Assembly (NCBI GenBank): GCA_019745775.1
Contig: JAIESR010000017.1
Location: 1-64,000, forward strand
Length of the DNA: 64,000 nt
Reading direction: 5' to 3'
Origin: Xanthobacteraceae bacterium
Lineage (GTDB): Bacteria > Pseudomonadota > Alphaproteobacteria > Rhizobiales > Xanthobacteraceae
The notes beneath the pieces were generated by a model that was given only the letters and a program-made list of their open reading frames with translations, was not told where the DNA came from and did not search any database. This document shows positions 35,728 through 44,923 of this stretch, piece after piece. Within the stretch, counting starts at the first letter, position 1. Each line of letters opens with the position of its first letter. The translations under genes and the position numbers were made by a program.

Positions 35728-35750
35728 CCCTCTCCCCGGAGGGGAGAGGG
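35728..35750. repeat. Short palindrome, remnant of the CCCTCTCCC family
   Basis: CCCTCTCC and GGAGAGGG face each other across seven bases. It lies between the rlmN and ialB-like genes (same strand) and matches the arms of the longer elements at 16981 and 30190. Without a T-tract it is a doubtful terminator. Confidence 0.5.
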
Positions 35751-35795
35751 AGCGCGCTGCCGATGCGGCTCTGCTTAGGCAAAATACGAAGCGCG

Positions 35796-36356
35796 CTATT
35801 TGCATTCCTGGGCGACGCGATCCATCGCCTGGGCGAGGCCCTTGAGCGAATACATGTCGGTTGAGCTGGTGCCCCGGGTCGAGGTGCCCTTGATGGTCAG
35901 GTCGGCGCCCTTGCGCATGGCGTCGATCAGGCGGGCCTCCTCGGCAACGTTCTTGATCCAGGCGCCGTCGTTCTGGGTGTACATCGCGAACTTGGTGGGG
36001 CCGACTTCCGCGGTCGCATCGCCCTTGAACGGATAGCCGACCACCACCGAAATCTCGTTGCGCACGTTCTCCGCCGGCCGGGTCGAGATGAACACAAAGG
36101 CCGGGTCGCGCTTGCGGCCGGCCGGGCTGGTGGACGAGGATTTGGGCTTGGCCAGCGTGAAGCAGACCTTCCTGCCGTCGGGCGACGCGGTATAGGCGCC
36201 CCAGTCGCCGTACTGGCCGAGCAGGGTCGGCTGCGCGCCGGCGGCTGCCGCAGCAGACTTCTGGCCACCGCCCTGCTTGCTCTGTTCCGCCAACGCGGCG
36301 GTCGACACCGCGACAGCGGCGCAGAGAACCATGATCGTGCGCGGTGACCGTTGCAT
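35796..36356 (-). CDS. Invasion-associated locus B (IalB) family protein
   Basis: A 186-residue exported protein. The signal peptide ends near ALAEQ. The IalB domain shows YGDWGAYTASPDGRKVCFTLAKPK, FVFISTRPAENVRNEISVVVGYPF and the C-terminal two-residue CK end. The start at 36356 follows GAGGGAG. In Bartonella IalB promotes erythrocyte invasion, but in free-living Hyphomicrobiales the function is unknown; the domain is general to the group. Confidence 0.9.
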   Translation of the reverse strand: MQRSPRTIMVLCAAVAVSTAALAEQSKQGGGQKSAAAAAGAQPTLLGQYGDWGAYTASPDGRKVCFTLAKPKSSSTSPAGRKRDPAFVFISTRPAENVRNEISVVVGYPFKGDATAEVGPTKFAMYTQNDGAWIKNVAEEARLIDAMRKGADLTIKGTSTRGTSSTDMYSLKGLAQAMDRVAQECK

Positions 36357-36494
36357 CCGGCGGCTCCCTCGAACCCTAGCCCCTGGAACTAGTTGGCGAA
36401 TTCGACAATGTGAAGGCGGTACGCCACTGCCGTGGCACCGTGCTAGAACGCCACGCCCCACTCTAACGAAACTACCGAATAAAGAACCCACCCC

Positions 36495-37469
36495 GTGAAA
36501 GCCATTCTCTGTACCCGATTCGGCGACGCCGATGATCTCATGCTCGCAGACCTTCCCGAAACCGTCGCCGGCCCTGGCGAGGTTGTCGCACGGGTGAAGG
36601 CGGTCGGCCTGAATTTCTACGACACGCTCATCATCCAGGGCCGCTACCAAAGGCAACCGCCGCTGCCGTTCTCGCCCGGCGGCGAATTATCCGGCGTGGT
36701 CGAGAGCGTTGCGCCCGGCGTCACCGGCTTCAAGCCCGGCGACCGCGTGATCGGGTATGTCACGCATGGCGCCGCGCGCGAGCGCATGGCGGTGCCCGCC
36801 GACAAGCTGATCAAATACGATAACGGCCTCGACTTCGATCGCGCGGCGGCGCTCACCGTCATTTACGGCACATCGATGCATGCGCTGCGCGACCGCGCGC
36901 GATTGCGGCCCGGCGAGACGCTTGCGGTGCTCGGCGCCGCCGGCGGCGTCGGCATCGCGGCGGTCGAGCTCGGCAAGCTCATGGGCGCGCGCGTGATTGC
37001 CTGCGCCTCGACCGACGCGAAGTGCGCGTTCGCGCGCGAACACGGCGCCGACGAAACCGTAAACTATACGCGCGAGGACTTGCGCGGCGCGCTCAAACGG
37101 CTCGGCGGCGAGCACGGCATCGACGTGATCTTCGATCCGATCGGCGGGCGCTACAGCGAAGCGGCGCTGCGGGCGATCGCATGGGAAGGCCGCCACCTCG
37201 TCGTTGGCTTTGCCGCCGGCGAAATCCCCAGGCTGCCGCTCAATCTCACGCTGCTGAAAGGATGCGCGGTGCTCGGCGTCTATTTCGGGGACTGGGTGCG
37301 GCGCGCGCCGCAGTCGTACCGCAACACCATCGTGGAACTCGTGCAACTCGCGGCCGACGGCAAGCTCTCGTGCCACGTCGACCATGCCTATCCGCTGGAA
37401 GAATTTCCACAGGCGCTGAAATCGCTGTCGGAGCGGCGCGCCATGGGCAAGGTAATCGTGCGGCCTTGA
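36495..37469 (+). CDS. Zn-independent NADPH:quinone oxidoreductase family (MDR superfamily)
   Basis: A 324-residue protein of the medium-chain dehydrogenase superfamily. The N-terminal GroES-like part contains GLNFYDTLIIQGRYQ and PGGELSGVVE; the NADPH motif is LGAAGGVGIAAVELGKLMGARVIA. The catalytic zinc ligands of alcohol dehydrogenases are absent, matching quinone reductase/Zeta-crystallin members. GTG at 36495 is the only supported start. It stands alone, divergent from ialB. Confidence 0.92.
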   Translation: MKAILCTRFGDADDLMLADLPETVAGPGEVVARVKAVGLNFYDTLIIQGRYQRQPPLPFSPGGELSGVVESVAPGVTGFKPGDRVIGYVTHGAARERMAVPADKLIKYDNGLDFDRAAALTVIYGTSMHALRDRARLRPGETLAVLGAAGGVGIAAVELGKLMGARVIACASTDAKCAFAREHGADETVNYTREDLRGALKRLGGEHGIDVIFDPIGGRYSEAALRAIAWEGRHLVVGFAAGEIPRLPLNLTLLKGCAVLGVYFGDWVRRAPQSYRNTIVELVQLAADGKLSCHVDHAYPLEEFPQALKSLSERRAMGKVIVRP

Positions 37470-37539
37470 GGGCCAACGCACGTGCTAGCCCGAAAAATCC
37501 GGCCGAAAAAATAACAAGCAAAATAAAACGTCAGCATTG

Positions 37540-37880
37540 CTGGCGGTGTGGATTGCGTGGAGTAATTTCGCATTCCCTTGAACGTCCGGCGGGCGCGGGT
37601 ATTCTCAATCTCAGAGCCAGATCGGTTGGGGGCAAGGCTCAAGCCCCGAACCAGTTGGCTAAAGGCACGACGCGGTCCGCAAGGACCGTGCCGTGTCGAG
37701 AAACGGTGCGATTGCTCGCGCGGGCGTATCATCGGTTTCTCAAGCCAGCGGGCTGTGCGGCGAGGCGTTGTCGCGTCGGCGGCGGGTGTGTAACAGCATT
37801 CGCAGCTGACATCGGTGGACGCGGAGCTGAACAGCTGATCTCGAGGAAAGGGTGCTCCGGCAACGGGGCGCCCTTTTCTT
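37540..37880 (+). ncRNA. Candidate structured non-coding RNA ending in a terminator
   Basis: The 414-bp gap between two convergent genes (37470-37883) has no credible protein. It does hold strong complementary blocks: GGTTGGGGG with CCCCGAACC (37624-37652), GCGGTCC-GCAA-GGACCGT (37672-37689), and a terminal hairpin with a T-tract at 37848-37880. Their order on the plus strand suggests a small RNA of up to roughly 300 nt. It does not match the RNase P, SRP, 6S or tmRNA signatures I know. The 5' end is a guess. Confidence 0.4.
37848..37880 (+). terminator. Rho-independent terminator
   Basis: AAGGGTGCTCC pairs (with G-U pairs) with GGGGCGCCCTT around GGCAAC, followed by TTTTCTT. This is the clearest intrinsic terminator in the window. 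It ends the candidate RNA region and precedes the convergent TPR gene. Confidence 0.75.
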
Positions 37881-37883
37881 CGT

Positions 37884-39563
37884 TTAGGCTATGCCCCGTT
37901 GAAGCGCTTCGCCCACCTGCGCGATGACACTCTCCCAATCGCCGGGCTTCGGCTGCCGGAACAGCCGCGCGCTCGGATACCAGGGCGAATCGCCGCGATC
38001 GAGCAGCCAGCGCCAGTCGGGCTGGAACGGCAGCAGCACCCACACCGGCCGCGCCATCGCGCCGGCGAGATGCACAACCGAGGTGTCGACCGAGATCACG
38101 CGGTCGGCGAGCGCGAGCACCGCGGCGGTGTCGTCGAAATCCGCAAGCGCGTCGCCGACATGGGTTACCTGGGGCAGCCGCGCCATCGCCTCGGCATCGC
38201 CCGCGCGCAATTCGCGCTGGATGCTGATGAAACTCCCCTGCCCGGCCAGCAGCGGCGACAGCCGCTCGACCGCAATCGAGCGGTTGCGGTCGTTGGCGTG
38301 ATCGGCGCTGCCCGACCAGGCGATCGCGATGCGCGGCGACGGCAGTTGCCCGATGCGCTCGCGCCACTTGGCGATGCGCGCATCGGTGGCCGCGAGATAC
38401 GGAACGTTGGCGGGAATGGTCGCAACGTCAGTGCGTAACGCAAGAGGAAGGCTGCCGACCGGGCAATGCACGTCGTAAGCCGGCAAGGCGTCACCGCGGC
38501 CGACGACACCGGCGACACCCTCAAGCCGCGACAGCAGCGCGACGAGCTCGCGCTGCACCTCCATCACCACCCGGGCGCCACCGCGCGCGAGCTGCGGTGC
38601 ATAGCGAGCGAACTGGATGACGTCGCCAAGCCCCTGCTCGGCATGCACCAGGATGGTCTTGCGCGCGAGCGGGTACTCGCCGAGCCAGAGCGGCTTGCCG
38701 AAGCTCCTGCGTCGGGTCATCCCTGGGCGCTGCCAGCGCGCCTCGTATTTCGGGAAGCCGCGTTTGTAGTCGCCGAGTGTCAACAGCGACAGCGCCTCGT
38801 TGTGCTGTAGGTCGGCGTTGTTCTTGTCGGCGGCAAGCGCGGTCGCGTATTCCGCGAGCGCGTCCTGATGCCGGTTGAGCGCAGCGAGCGTCGCGCCGCG
38901 GCCGATGCGCGCCTTGCCGTAGCCGGGACGCAGCGCAATCGCGGCGTCATAGGCCGCGAGCGCCTCCTGGAGCCGGCTGAGGCCGGCGAGCGCGCTGCCG
39001 CGATTGACCATGATCTCGGGGTGACCGGGATGCGCGGCGAGCAGCGCATCGTATTGCGCCAGCGCCTCCTCGAAGCGGCCGAGCTGTGCCAACGCATTGC
39101 CGAGATTGGCGCGCGCGCCGAGGAAGCGCGGCTCGAGCGCCAGCACCCGCTCGAACGCGGCGATCGCCTCGCCTGCGCGATTGAGCTTGAGCAGCACATG
39201 GCCGCGGATGTTGACGGCATCGAAGCTGTCGGGGGCGAGCAAGAGCGCCTTGTCGACCGTAGCCAGCGCCTCGTCGTCGCGGTTGAGCGCGAGCAGCGCG
39301 CGGCCGTAATTGGCGAGCACCTGCGCGGAGCCGGGATTGAGCTTGAGCGCCTTGCCGAGCAGCGCCTGCGCTACCGCCGCCTTGCCGGCATCGAGCTTCA
39401 CCAGGCCCGCCAGATGCAGCGCGTCGAACCAGTCGGGCGCCGCCTTCAGCACACGCGTGCAGATCCTGTCCGCATCGTCGAGCCGGCCCTGCTGATAGTG
39501 GGCGACAGCCTCATCGATCGCGCGGGCGATGGCGTCCGGCGATCGGAGGTCGGGTCCAGCCAC
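37884..39563 (-). CDS. TPR protein with C-terminal GT-B (heptosyltransferase-like) domain
   Basis: A 559-residue protein read from a GTG. Residues about 15-280 form some eight tetratricopeptide repeats (e.g. ALLALNRDDEALATVDKALLLAPDS). The C-terminal third, from about LVHAEQGLGDVIQFARY, resembles GT9-type domains (ADHANDRNRSI, VISVDTSVVHLAGAMARPVWVLLPFQPDWRW). Such TPR-GT proteins may glycosylate proteins or act in envelope assembly. It follows the YkvA gene by 12 bases. The acceptor is unknown. Confidence 0.85.
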   Translation of the reverse strand: MAGPDLRSPDAIARAIDEAVAHYQQGRLDDADRICTRVLKAAPDWFDALHLAGLVKLDAGKAAVAQALLGKALKLNPGSAQVLANYGRALLALNRDDEALATVDKALLLAPDSFDAVNIRGHVLLKLNRAGEAIAAFERVLALEPRFLGARANLGNALAQLGRFEEALAQYDALLAAHPGHPEIMVNRGSALAGLSRLQEALAAYDAAIALRPGYGKARIGRGATLAALNRHQDALAEYATALAADKNNADLQHNEALSLLTLGDYKRGFPKYEARWQRPGMTRRRSFGKPLWLGEYPLARKTILVHAEQGLGDVIQFARYAPQLARGGARVVMEVQRELVALLSRLEGVAGVVGRGDALPAYDVHCPVGSLPLALRTDVATIPANVPYLAATDARIAKWRERIGQLPSPRIAIAWSGSADHANDRNRSIAVERLSPLLAGQGSFISIQRELRAGDAEAMARLPQVTHVGDALADFDDTAAVLALADRVISVDTSVVHLAGAMARPVWVLLPFQPDWRWLLDRGDSPWYPSARLFRQPKPGDWESVIAQVGEALQRGIA

Positions 39564-39575
39564 GGAAAGTGGCGA

Positions 39576-39965
39576 TCAGCGGGCGGCGCTGAATTCGCGC
39601 GCCAGCGCCTGTCGCGCCGCTTCGCGATGCTCGTCGCGGATATGGCCGGTCACCATGCGCAGCGCCGTCACCAGCACCAGCGCATCATCGGTGTAGCCGA
39701 GCAGCGGCAGGATGTCGGGCATGGCGTCCGCCGGCAGCACGAAATAGGCGAGCGCGCCGAGCAGCGCCGCCTTCACCTGTAGCGGCGTCTGCCGGTCGAA
39801 AGCCGCGTAGTACGCGGAAAGCAGGTCCTCCGCGAACGGCAGCTTGGCGGCGACGCGCTTCAACTTCGGCCAGAAGCCGCGGCGCACGCGCGCTTCATCC
39901 CGTCGCGCGGAAGCATCATCCCAAGAAGCGGCACCCGCGCTACCAGCAGCCGAACGTCCGAACAT
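39576..39965 (-). CDS. YkvA (DUF1232) family membrane protein
   Basis: A 129-residue protein with the DUF1232 core: ALLGALAYFVLPADAMPDILPLLGYTDDALVLVTAL (about 67-102), which forms one or two membrane helices. The N-terminal 30 residues are low-complexity Ala/Ser/Arg and may be over-extended. Function is unknown. It probably shares a transcript with the TPR gene downstream. Confidence 0.85.
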   Translation of the reverse strand: MFGRSAAGSAGAASWDDASARRDEARVRRGFWPKLKRVAAKLPFAEDLLSAYYAAFDRQTPLQVKAALLGALAYFVLPADAMPDILPLLGYTDDALVLVTALRMVTGHIRDEHREAARQALAREFSAAR

Positions 39966-40045
39966 GGCAACCTCCCAGTCAAAGTCCGGCCGTCACATGG
40001 CCCCTCCGGACTCAATATTCAATATGCCTCTTAACCAACTGAAAG

Positions 40046-40339
40046 TTAACCACCTGCAAGTGCGTTCATCGTCTCGGCGAGCTTGACGTCGAGCTCGGTC
40101 AGGCCGCCGGCATCGTGGGTGGAGAGCGTCACCTCGACGATCTTGTAGACATTGAACCACTCGGGATGGTGGTCCATCTTCTCGGCCGCCAGCGCAGCCC
40201 GCGTCATGAAGCCGAACGCCTGGTTGAAATCCTTGAACACGAATTTGCGGGTGATGGCGTCGCGTCCCGCCACCTCGCTCCAGCCGGTGAGCCTGGCGAG
40301 CGCGGCCTTGCGGGCGTCGGCGGTCAGCTTTTGAGCCAT
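40046..40339 (-). CDS. phhB: Pterin-4a-carbinolamine dehydratase
   Basis: Recycles 4a-hydroxy-tetrahydrobiopterin after aromatic amino-acid hydroxylation. The 97-residue protein has normal family length and the signature [33 protein letters not shown]. In bacteria it also supports phenylalanine hydroxylase, which is not present in this window. It stands alone between YkvA and the divergent site-2 protease. Confidence 0.94.
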   Translation of the reverse strand: MAQKLTADARKAALARLTGWSEVAGRDAITRKFVFKDFNQAFGFMTRAALAAEKMDHHPEWFNVYKIVEVTLSTHDAGGLTELDVKLAETMNALAGG

Positions 40340-40410
40340 GGTCGAACCTCGTCAAAACTCCCTCGGACACCTAGGTATAGACTGGCAAGAGCCCGCGGGA
40401 GAGCCTCAAA

Positions 40411-41529
40411 ATGTCCTGGTCGCTGACCATCGGCCGCATCGCAGGTACTGACGTCCGCCTGCATATCACCTTCATCCTGTTTCTGGCGTGGATCTTCGGC
40501 GCCAACTGGGCGTCCGCCGGACCGGAACAGGCCTGGAACACGCTCGCGTTCATGATCCTGCTGTTCGCCTGCGTGGTGGCGCATGAGTTCGGCCACGTGT
40601 TCGCCGCGCGCTACTACGGGATCGCGACCCCGGACGTGACGCTGCTCCCGATCGGCGGGCTGGCGCGGCTCGAGCGCATCTCCGAGGAGCCGCGGGAGGA
40701 GTTCGTCATCGCCATCGCGGGGCCGCTGGTGAACGTGGTGATCGCGCTGGTGCTGGTCGTGTTCTTCGGCGCGAAGTTCGACCTCGGCGCCTGGACCACC
40801 ATCGACAGCAGCAAGGTCGCGATGGTCGACCGGCTGGCGATGGTCAACGTGTTCCTCGTTCTGTTCAACCTGATCCCGGCATTCCCGATGGACGGAGGCC
40901 GCGTGCTGCGTGCGTTGCTCGCGACGCGCATGGGCTATACACGCGCCACCGAAGTCGCCGCCACGATCGGCCAGGGCTTCGCCTTCGCGCTCGGCTTCAT
41001 CGGGCTGTTCTCGAACATCATGCTGATCTTCATCGCGATCTTCGTCTATCTCGCGGCCTCGTCGGAAGCGCATTTCGTTGCCATCCGCTCGATGGCGAAC
41101 GGCGTGCCGGTCAGCGCCGCGATGATGACGCAATATGCCACGCTGACGCCCACCGCCGACGTCGAGGACGCGGTGCAGACACTTCTGCGCACCAGCCAGA
41201 GTGAATTCCCGGTGGTCGACGACGCCGGCAAGCCGGTCGGCCTGCTGGCGCGCGCCGACATAATCCGCGCGCTCAAGGAACGCGGCCCCGACGCGCGCGT
41301 CGCCGATGCCATGACGGCCGGCCTGCTGACGGTGAGCTATCGCCAGCATCTCGACGACGCCTTCAAGCTCCTGCAGGAGAAGTCGGTGCCCGCGGTGGGC
41401 GTGATCGACGCCGGCGGGCGGCTCGTCGGCCTCGTCACCTCCGAGACCATCGGCGAAATGATGATGGTGCGCGACGCGCTGCCCAAGGGGGCAACGCTCG
41501 GGCCCTGGGGCCCGGTTCCACGAACGTGA
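40411..41529 (+). CDS. Site-2 protease-family (M50) membrane metallopeptidase with CBS domains
   Basis: A 372-residue intramembrane protease. The zinc motif HEFGH (58-62) lies in a hydrophobic helix and the third ligand is in FPMDGGRVLRAL. Two CBS domains (about 230-355) likely sense adenosine nucleotides. It resembles the Rv2625c/SpoIVFB-like group of CBS-linked proteases. The substrate is unknown. The ATG at 40411 follows GAGAG. Confidence 0.92.
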   Translation: MSWSLTIGRIAGTDVRLHITFILFLAWIFGANWASAGPEQAWNTLAFMILLFACVVAHEFGHVFAARYYGIATPDVTLLPIGGLARLERISEEPREEFVIAIAGPLVNVVIALVLVVFFGAKFDLGAWTTIDSSKVAMVDRLAMVNVFLVLFNLIPAFPMDGGRVLRALLATRMGYTRATEVAATIGQGFAFALGFIGLFSNIMLIFIAIFVYLAASSEAHFVAIRSMANGVPVSAAMMTQYATLTPTADVEDAVQTLLRTSQSEFPVVDDAGKPVGLLARADIIRALKERGPDARVADAMTAGLLTVSYRQHLDDAFKLLQEKSVPAVGVIDAGGRLVGLVTSETIGEMMMVRDALPKGATLGPWGPVPRT

Positions 41530-41759
41530 GTAGGAGTTCGGCCGTGCGGGCCCTTCGGGGCATTGAGCATTAGCGCTCATTGTCCGTGAAGCGTGTCGCA
41601 AACTCGTCGTTGCTTTTTCGTTCACGATGACTATGTTGCCCGCAAAACGCGGGCCCAAGTTGCGTTACGAGTTGCGTTCTTTGGCGCGTTTCCATCAGAA
41701 ATGGCTGCGGTTTTGCTCCGCCACGCGCCCATGGCCCCGACACTGATTCTGGATGCATT

Positions 41760-43586
41760 ATGAACCTTCGCAACATCGCCATCATCGCCCATGTCGACCA
41801 TGGCAAGACCACGCTGGTCGACCGCCTGCTCCAGCAAGCCGGCTCGTTCCGTGAGAACCAGAAGGTCGCCGAACGGGCGATGGATTCGAACGACCTCGAG
41901 CGCGAGCGCGGCATCACCATCCTCGCCAAGGCGACCTCGATCCTCTGGGGCGATACCCGCATCAACATCGTCGACACCCCCGGCCACGCCGATTTCGGCG
42001 GCGAGGTCGAGCGCATCCTCAACATGGTCGACGGTGCGCTGGTGCTGGTCGACGCCGCCGAGGGTCCGTTGCCGCAGACCAAGTTCGTGGTGTCGAAGGC
42101 GCTCAAGATGGGGCTCAAGCCGATCGTGGTGATCAACAAGGTCGACCGCTCCGACGCGCGCCCGATCGAGGTGGTCAACGAGGTGTTCGACCTGTTCGCG
42201 GCGCTTGACGCCACCGACGAGCAACTCGACTTCCCGATCCTCTACGGCTCGGCCAAGCAGGGCTGGATGGCCGAGAGGCTCGAAGGTCCGCAGGACCAGG
42301 GCATGAAGCCGCTGTTCGATCTCGTGCTCAAGCATGTCGAGCCGCCGACGGTCGAGACCGGGCCGTTCCGCCTGCTCGGCACCATCCTCGAAGCGAATCC
42401 CTATCTCGGCCGCATCGTCACGGGACGCATCACCTCCGGTTCGGTGAAGCCGAACCAGCCGGTGAAGGTGCTCGACCACGACGGCAAGCTGATCGAGAGC
42501 GGCCGCATCACCAAGGTGCTGGCGTTCCGCGGGCTCGAGCGCGTGCCGGTCGACGAAGCCGAAGCCGGCGACATCGTCGCGATCGCGGGCCTGCCGGAGG
42601 CGACCGTCGCCCACACGATCTGCGACCCCGAGGTCGAGACTCCGATTCCGGCGCAGCCGATCGACCCGCCGACCCTGGCGATGACGTTCCGCGTCAACGA
42701 CTCCCCGCTCGCCGGCACCGAAGGCAGCAAGGTCACCGGCCGCATGATCCGCGACCGGCTGCTGCGCGAGGCCGAAGGCAACGTGGCGCTGCGCGTGCGC
42801 GAATCCGACGAGAAGGATTCGATGGAGGTCGCGGGCCGCGGCGAACTACAGCTGGGCATCCTGATCGAGACCATGCGGCGCGAAGGTTTCGAGCTCTCGG
42901 TGTCGCGTCCGAAGGTGCTGCTCCGCCGCAACGAAGCCGGCGACCTCGAAGAGCCGATCGAAGAGGTCGTGATCGACGTCGACGACATCCATTCCGGCGT
43001 GGTCGTGCAGAAGATGTCCGAGCGCAAGGCCGAGATGGTCGAGATGAAGCCGTCGGGCGGCGGCCGCGTGCGGCTGGTGTTCTACGCGCCGACGCGCGGG
43101 CTGATCGGCTACCAGGGCGAGCTCCTGACCGACAGCCGCGGCACCGCGATCATGAACCGCCTGTTCCATGCCTATGCGCCGTTCAAGGGGGAGATCAGCG
43201 GGCGTCGCAACGGCGTGTTGATCTCCAACGAGCAGGGCGAAGCCGTCGCCTACGCCATGTGGAAGCTCGAAGACCGTGGCCCGATGATGATCGAGCCGGG
43301 TTGGAAGGTCTATCGCGGCATGATCGTCGGCGAGCACACCCGCGACAACGATCTCGAAATCAACGTGCTCAAGGGCAAGCAGCTCACCAACATCCGCACC
43401 ACGTCCAAGGACGAGGCGGTGCGCCTGACGCCCCCGATCCGCATGACGCTCGAGAAAGCGCTCGCCTATATCGAGGACGACGAGCTGGTCGAGGTGACGC
43501 CGAAGTCGGTGCGCCTGCGCAAGAAGCTGCTCGACCCCAACGACCGCAAGCGCGAAGAGCGGCGCAAGGAAGCCGAGCAGGTCTAG
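41760..43586 (+). CDS. typA: Ribosome-associated GTPase TypA/BipA
   Basis: A translational GTPase acting in ribosome biogenesis under stress. The 608-residue protein has the P-loop AHVDHGKTTL, the switch motif RGITI, DTPGHADF, NKVD and the C-terminal domain GLIGYQGELLTDSRGTA specific to BipA. Length is normal. The ATG at 41760 opens the conserved MNLRNIAIIAHVDHG. The 230-bp upstream region shows no other gene. Confidence 0.97.
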   Translation: MNLRNIAIIAHVDHGKTTLVDRLLQQAGSFRENQKVAERAMDSNDLERERGITILAKATSILWGDTRINIVDTPGHADFGGEVERILNMVDGALVLVDAAEGPLPQTKFVVSKALKMGLKPIVVINKVDRSDARPIEVVNEVFDLFAALDATDEQLDFPILYGSAKQGWMAERLEGPQDQGMKPLFDLVLKHVEPPTVETGPFRLLGTILEANPYLGRIVTGRITSGSVKPNQPVKVLDHDGKLIESGRITKVLAFRGLERVPVDEAEAGDIVAIAGLPEATVAHTICDPEVETPIPAQPIDPPTLAMTFRVNDSPLAGTEGSKVTGRMIRDRLLREAEGNVALRVRESDEKDSMEVAGRGELQLGILIETMRREGFELSVSRPKVLLRRNEAGDLEEPIEEVVIDVDDIHSGVVVQKMSERKAEMVEMKPSGGGRVRLVFYAPTRGLIGYQGELLTDSRGTAIMNRLFHAYAPFKGEISGRRNGVLISNEQGEAVAYAMWKLEDRGPMMIEPGWKVYRGMIVGEHTRDNDLEINVLKGKQLTNIRTTSKDEAVRLTPPIRMTLEKALAYIEDDELVEVTPKSVRLRKKLLDPNDRKREERRKEAEQV

Positions 43587-43692
43587 CGGAAATAGCCGCG
43601 CTGACTGCAACCTGCCGGTAAGCATGCTGCCGGACGGCGCCTGTCGATAGCGCCGTCGTGATAAAGTTGATGCTGCTTGTGGAGCACCGCCG

Positions 43693-44622
43693 ATGCATAT
43701 CCATGCCACGCACGATCAGGCTCGCGCCATCCTCAAGGCGATGTACTCGGTTGCCGCCGCCGGTGCCGTCACCGACGCCGACCGCGCCAGCATCAATGCC
43801 GCCATGCACTACATATTCAGGCTCAACCCCGATCCGTCCGTGATGCGGGTACCGTCGCCGGCCGAGCTTCAGGCGCTCGCCGCCTCCCCGGCGCTCGCCA
43901 ACGAAGCCGTCAGCTTCGCGACCGTGATGGCGTTCGTCGACGGCACGCTCGACGACATGAAGCTCAATACGGTTCTCGGGCTCGCGGCCAAGCTTGGTGT
44001 CAAGAAGGACTATGTCGACGATATCGCCAAGCTCGCACAAGGACGCCTGCGCGACGCCACCGCGCACATGGTCCGCGCAAATCTCGAAAGCATCACCGGC
44101 CATCCGGTCGCGACCGATGACGAGATGCCGTTCCTTCTGCCCTACAAGGACAAGCCCGATCCGGCGCTCGCCGCGCGTTTCCATGCGCTCGCCGATCTGC
44201 CGGCGGACACATTCGGCTACACCTTCGCGACGTTCTACAAAGCGAACAAGTATGCGTTCCCGGGCGAACCGACGGCGCTCAACTTCGCGTTCGCGGCACC
44301 GCACGATTCGTCGCACACGCTCGCCGGCTACGACACCACGCCGCGCGGCGAACTCCTGGTATCGACTTTCACGGCGGCGATGCACAGGAAGCGTGCGATG
44401 GCGGGGCACGTGCTGCCGGTGATTCTGAGCTGGCACCTCGGGATTGCGTTGAACGAGGTCGCCGGCGCCGCCAAAGGCGCGCTCGATCCGACGGAGTTCT
44501 GGCACGCCTGGGCGCGCGGCGAGGCGATGAAGGTCGACCTGTTCGATCCGTCTTGGGATTTTTGGGCCGCAACCCGCGAGCCGATCGCGGCGGTGCGCTC
44601 ACGGATCGGAATGACCGCCTAA
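43693..44622 (+). CDS. TerB-like domain fused to a COQ4-like domain
   Basis: A 309-residue protein with no family name I can assign outright. Residues about 10-120 are a helical TerB/DUF533-like module (GAVTDADRASINAAM, FVDGTLDDMKLNTVLGLAAKLGV). Residues about 145-300 resemble COQ4. The Zn motif H-D-x-x-H-x11-E is exact: H204, D205, H208, E220. COQ4 takes part in ubiquinone biosynthesis, so a role in ubiquinone headgroup processing is a reasonable inference. The start ATG lies after GGAGCACC. Confidence 0.75.
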   Translation: MHIHATHDQARAILKAMYSVAAAGAVTDADRASINAAMHYIFRLNPDPSVMRVPSPAELQALAASPALANEAVSFATVMAFVDGTLDDMKLNTVLGLAAKLGVKKDYVDDIAKLAQGRLRDATAHMVRANLESITGHPVATDDEMPFLLPYKDKPDPALAARFHALADLPADTFGYTFATFYKANKYAFPGEPTALNFAFAAPHDSSHTLAGYDTTPRGELLVSTFTAAMHRKRAMAGHVLPVILSWHLGIALNEVAGAAKGALDPTEFWHAWARGEAMKVDLFDPSWDFWAATREPIAAVRSRIGMTA

Positions 44623-44923
44623 TTCGGCGGCGCGGCGGCGCGTGTCCCGATTCGGGATTGCGTTTGCGACTCAAAAACGCCCGCCCGATGACCCGGTCAA
44701 GGTCCTTCCGTGACGGGTAATTTCACGCCTCCGGCCGTCGCCGCCGAATTTTCCTTTGCGAGCGTTGCCCGGCGGCAACACCGCTCCAGACCGCGATGTT
44801 TTCTGGATTTTTGAGCCTTCGAAGAGTCGTTTCAGGCACACGATACCCGTCGAATCCACATCATTAAGGTCTCGTTAAATATAACGCTTGAAGGGCGGCG
44901 GAGTGCTGCGCTTGAATTCGCGC

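Noticed and set aside
37578-37793. A 71-codon plus-strand frame in the long gap before the TPR gene
   Set aside because: Starts with TTG without a ribosome site, Arg/Ser-rich, and covers strong RNA hairpins; more likely non-coding.
37540-37880. The gap as RNase P, SRP, 6S or transfer-messenger RNA
   Set aside because: None of the conserved core signatures (such as the RNase P GAGGAAAGTCC core or the tmRNA tag-coding segment) are present.
44623-44923. A small gene in the 301-bp gap before the GNAT gene
   Set aside because: No frame with ribosome site or credible composition; the region has nothing I can support.
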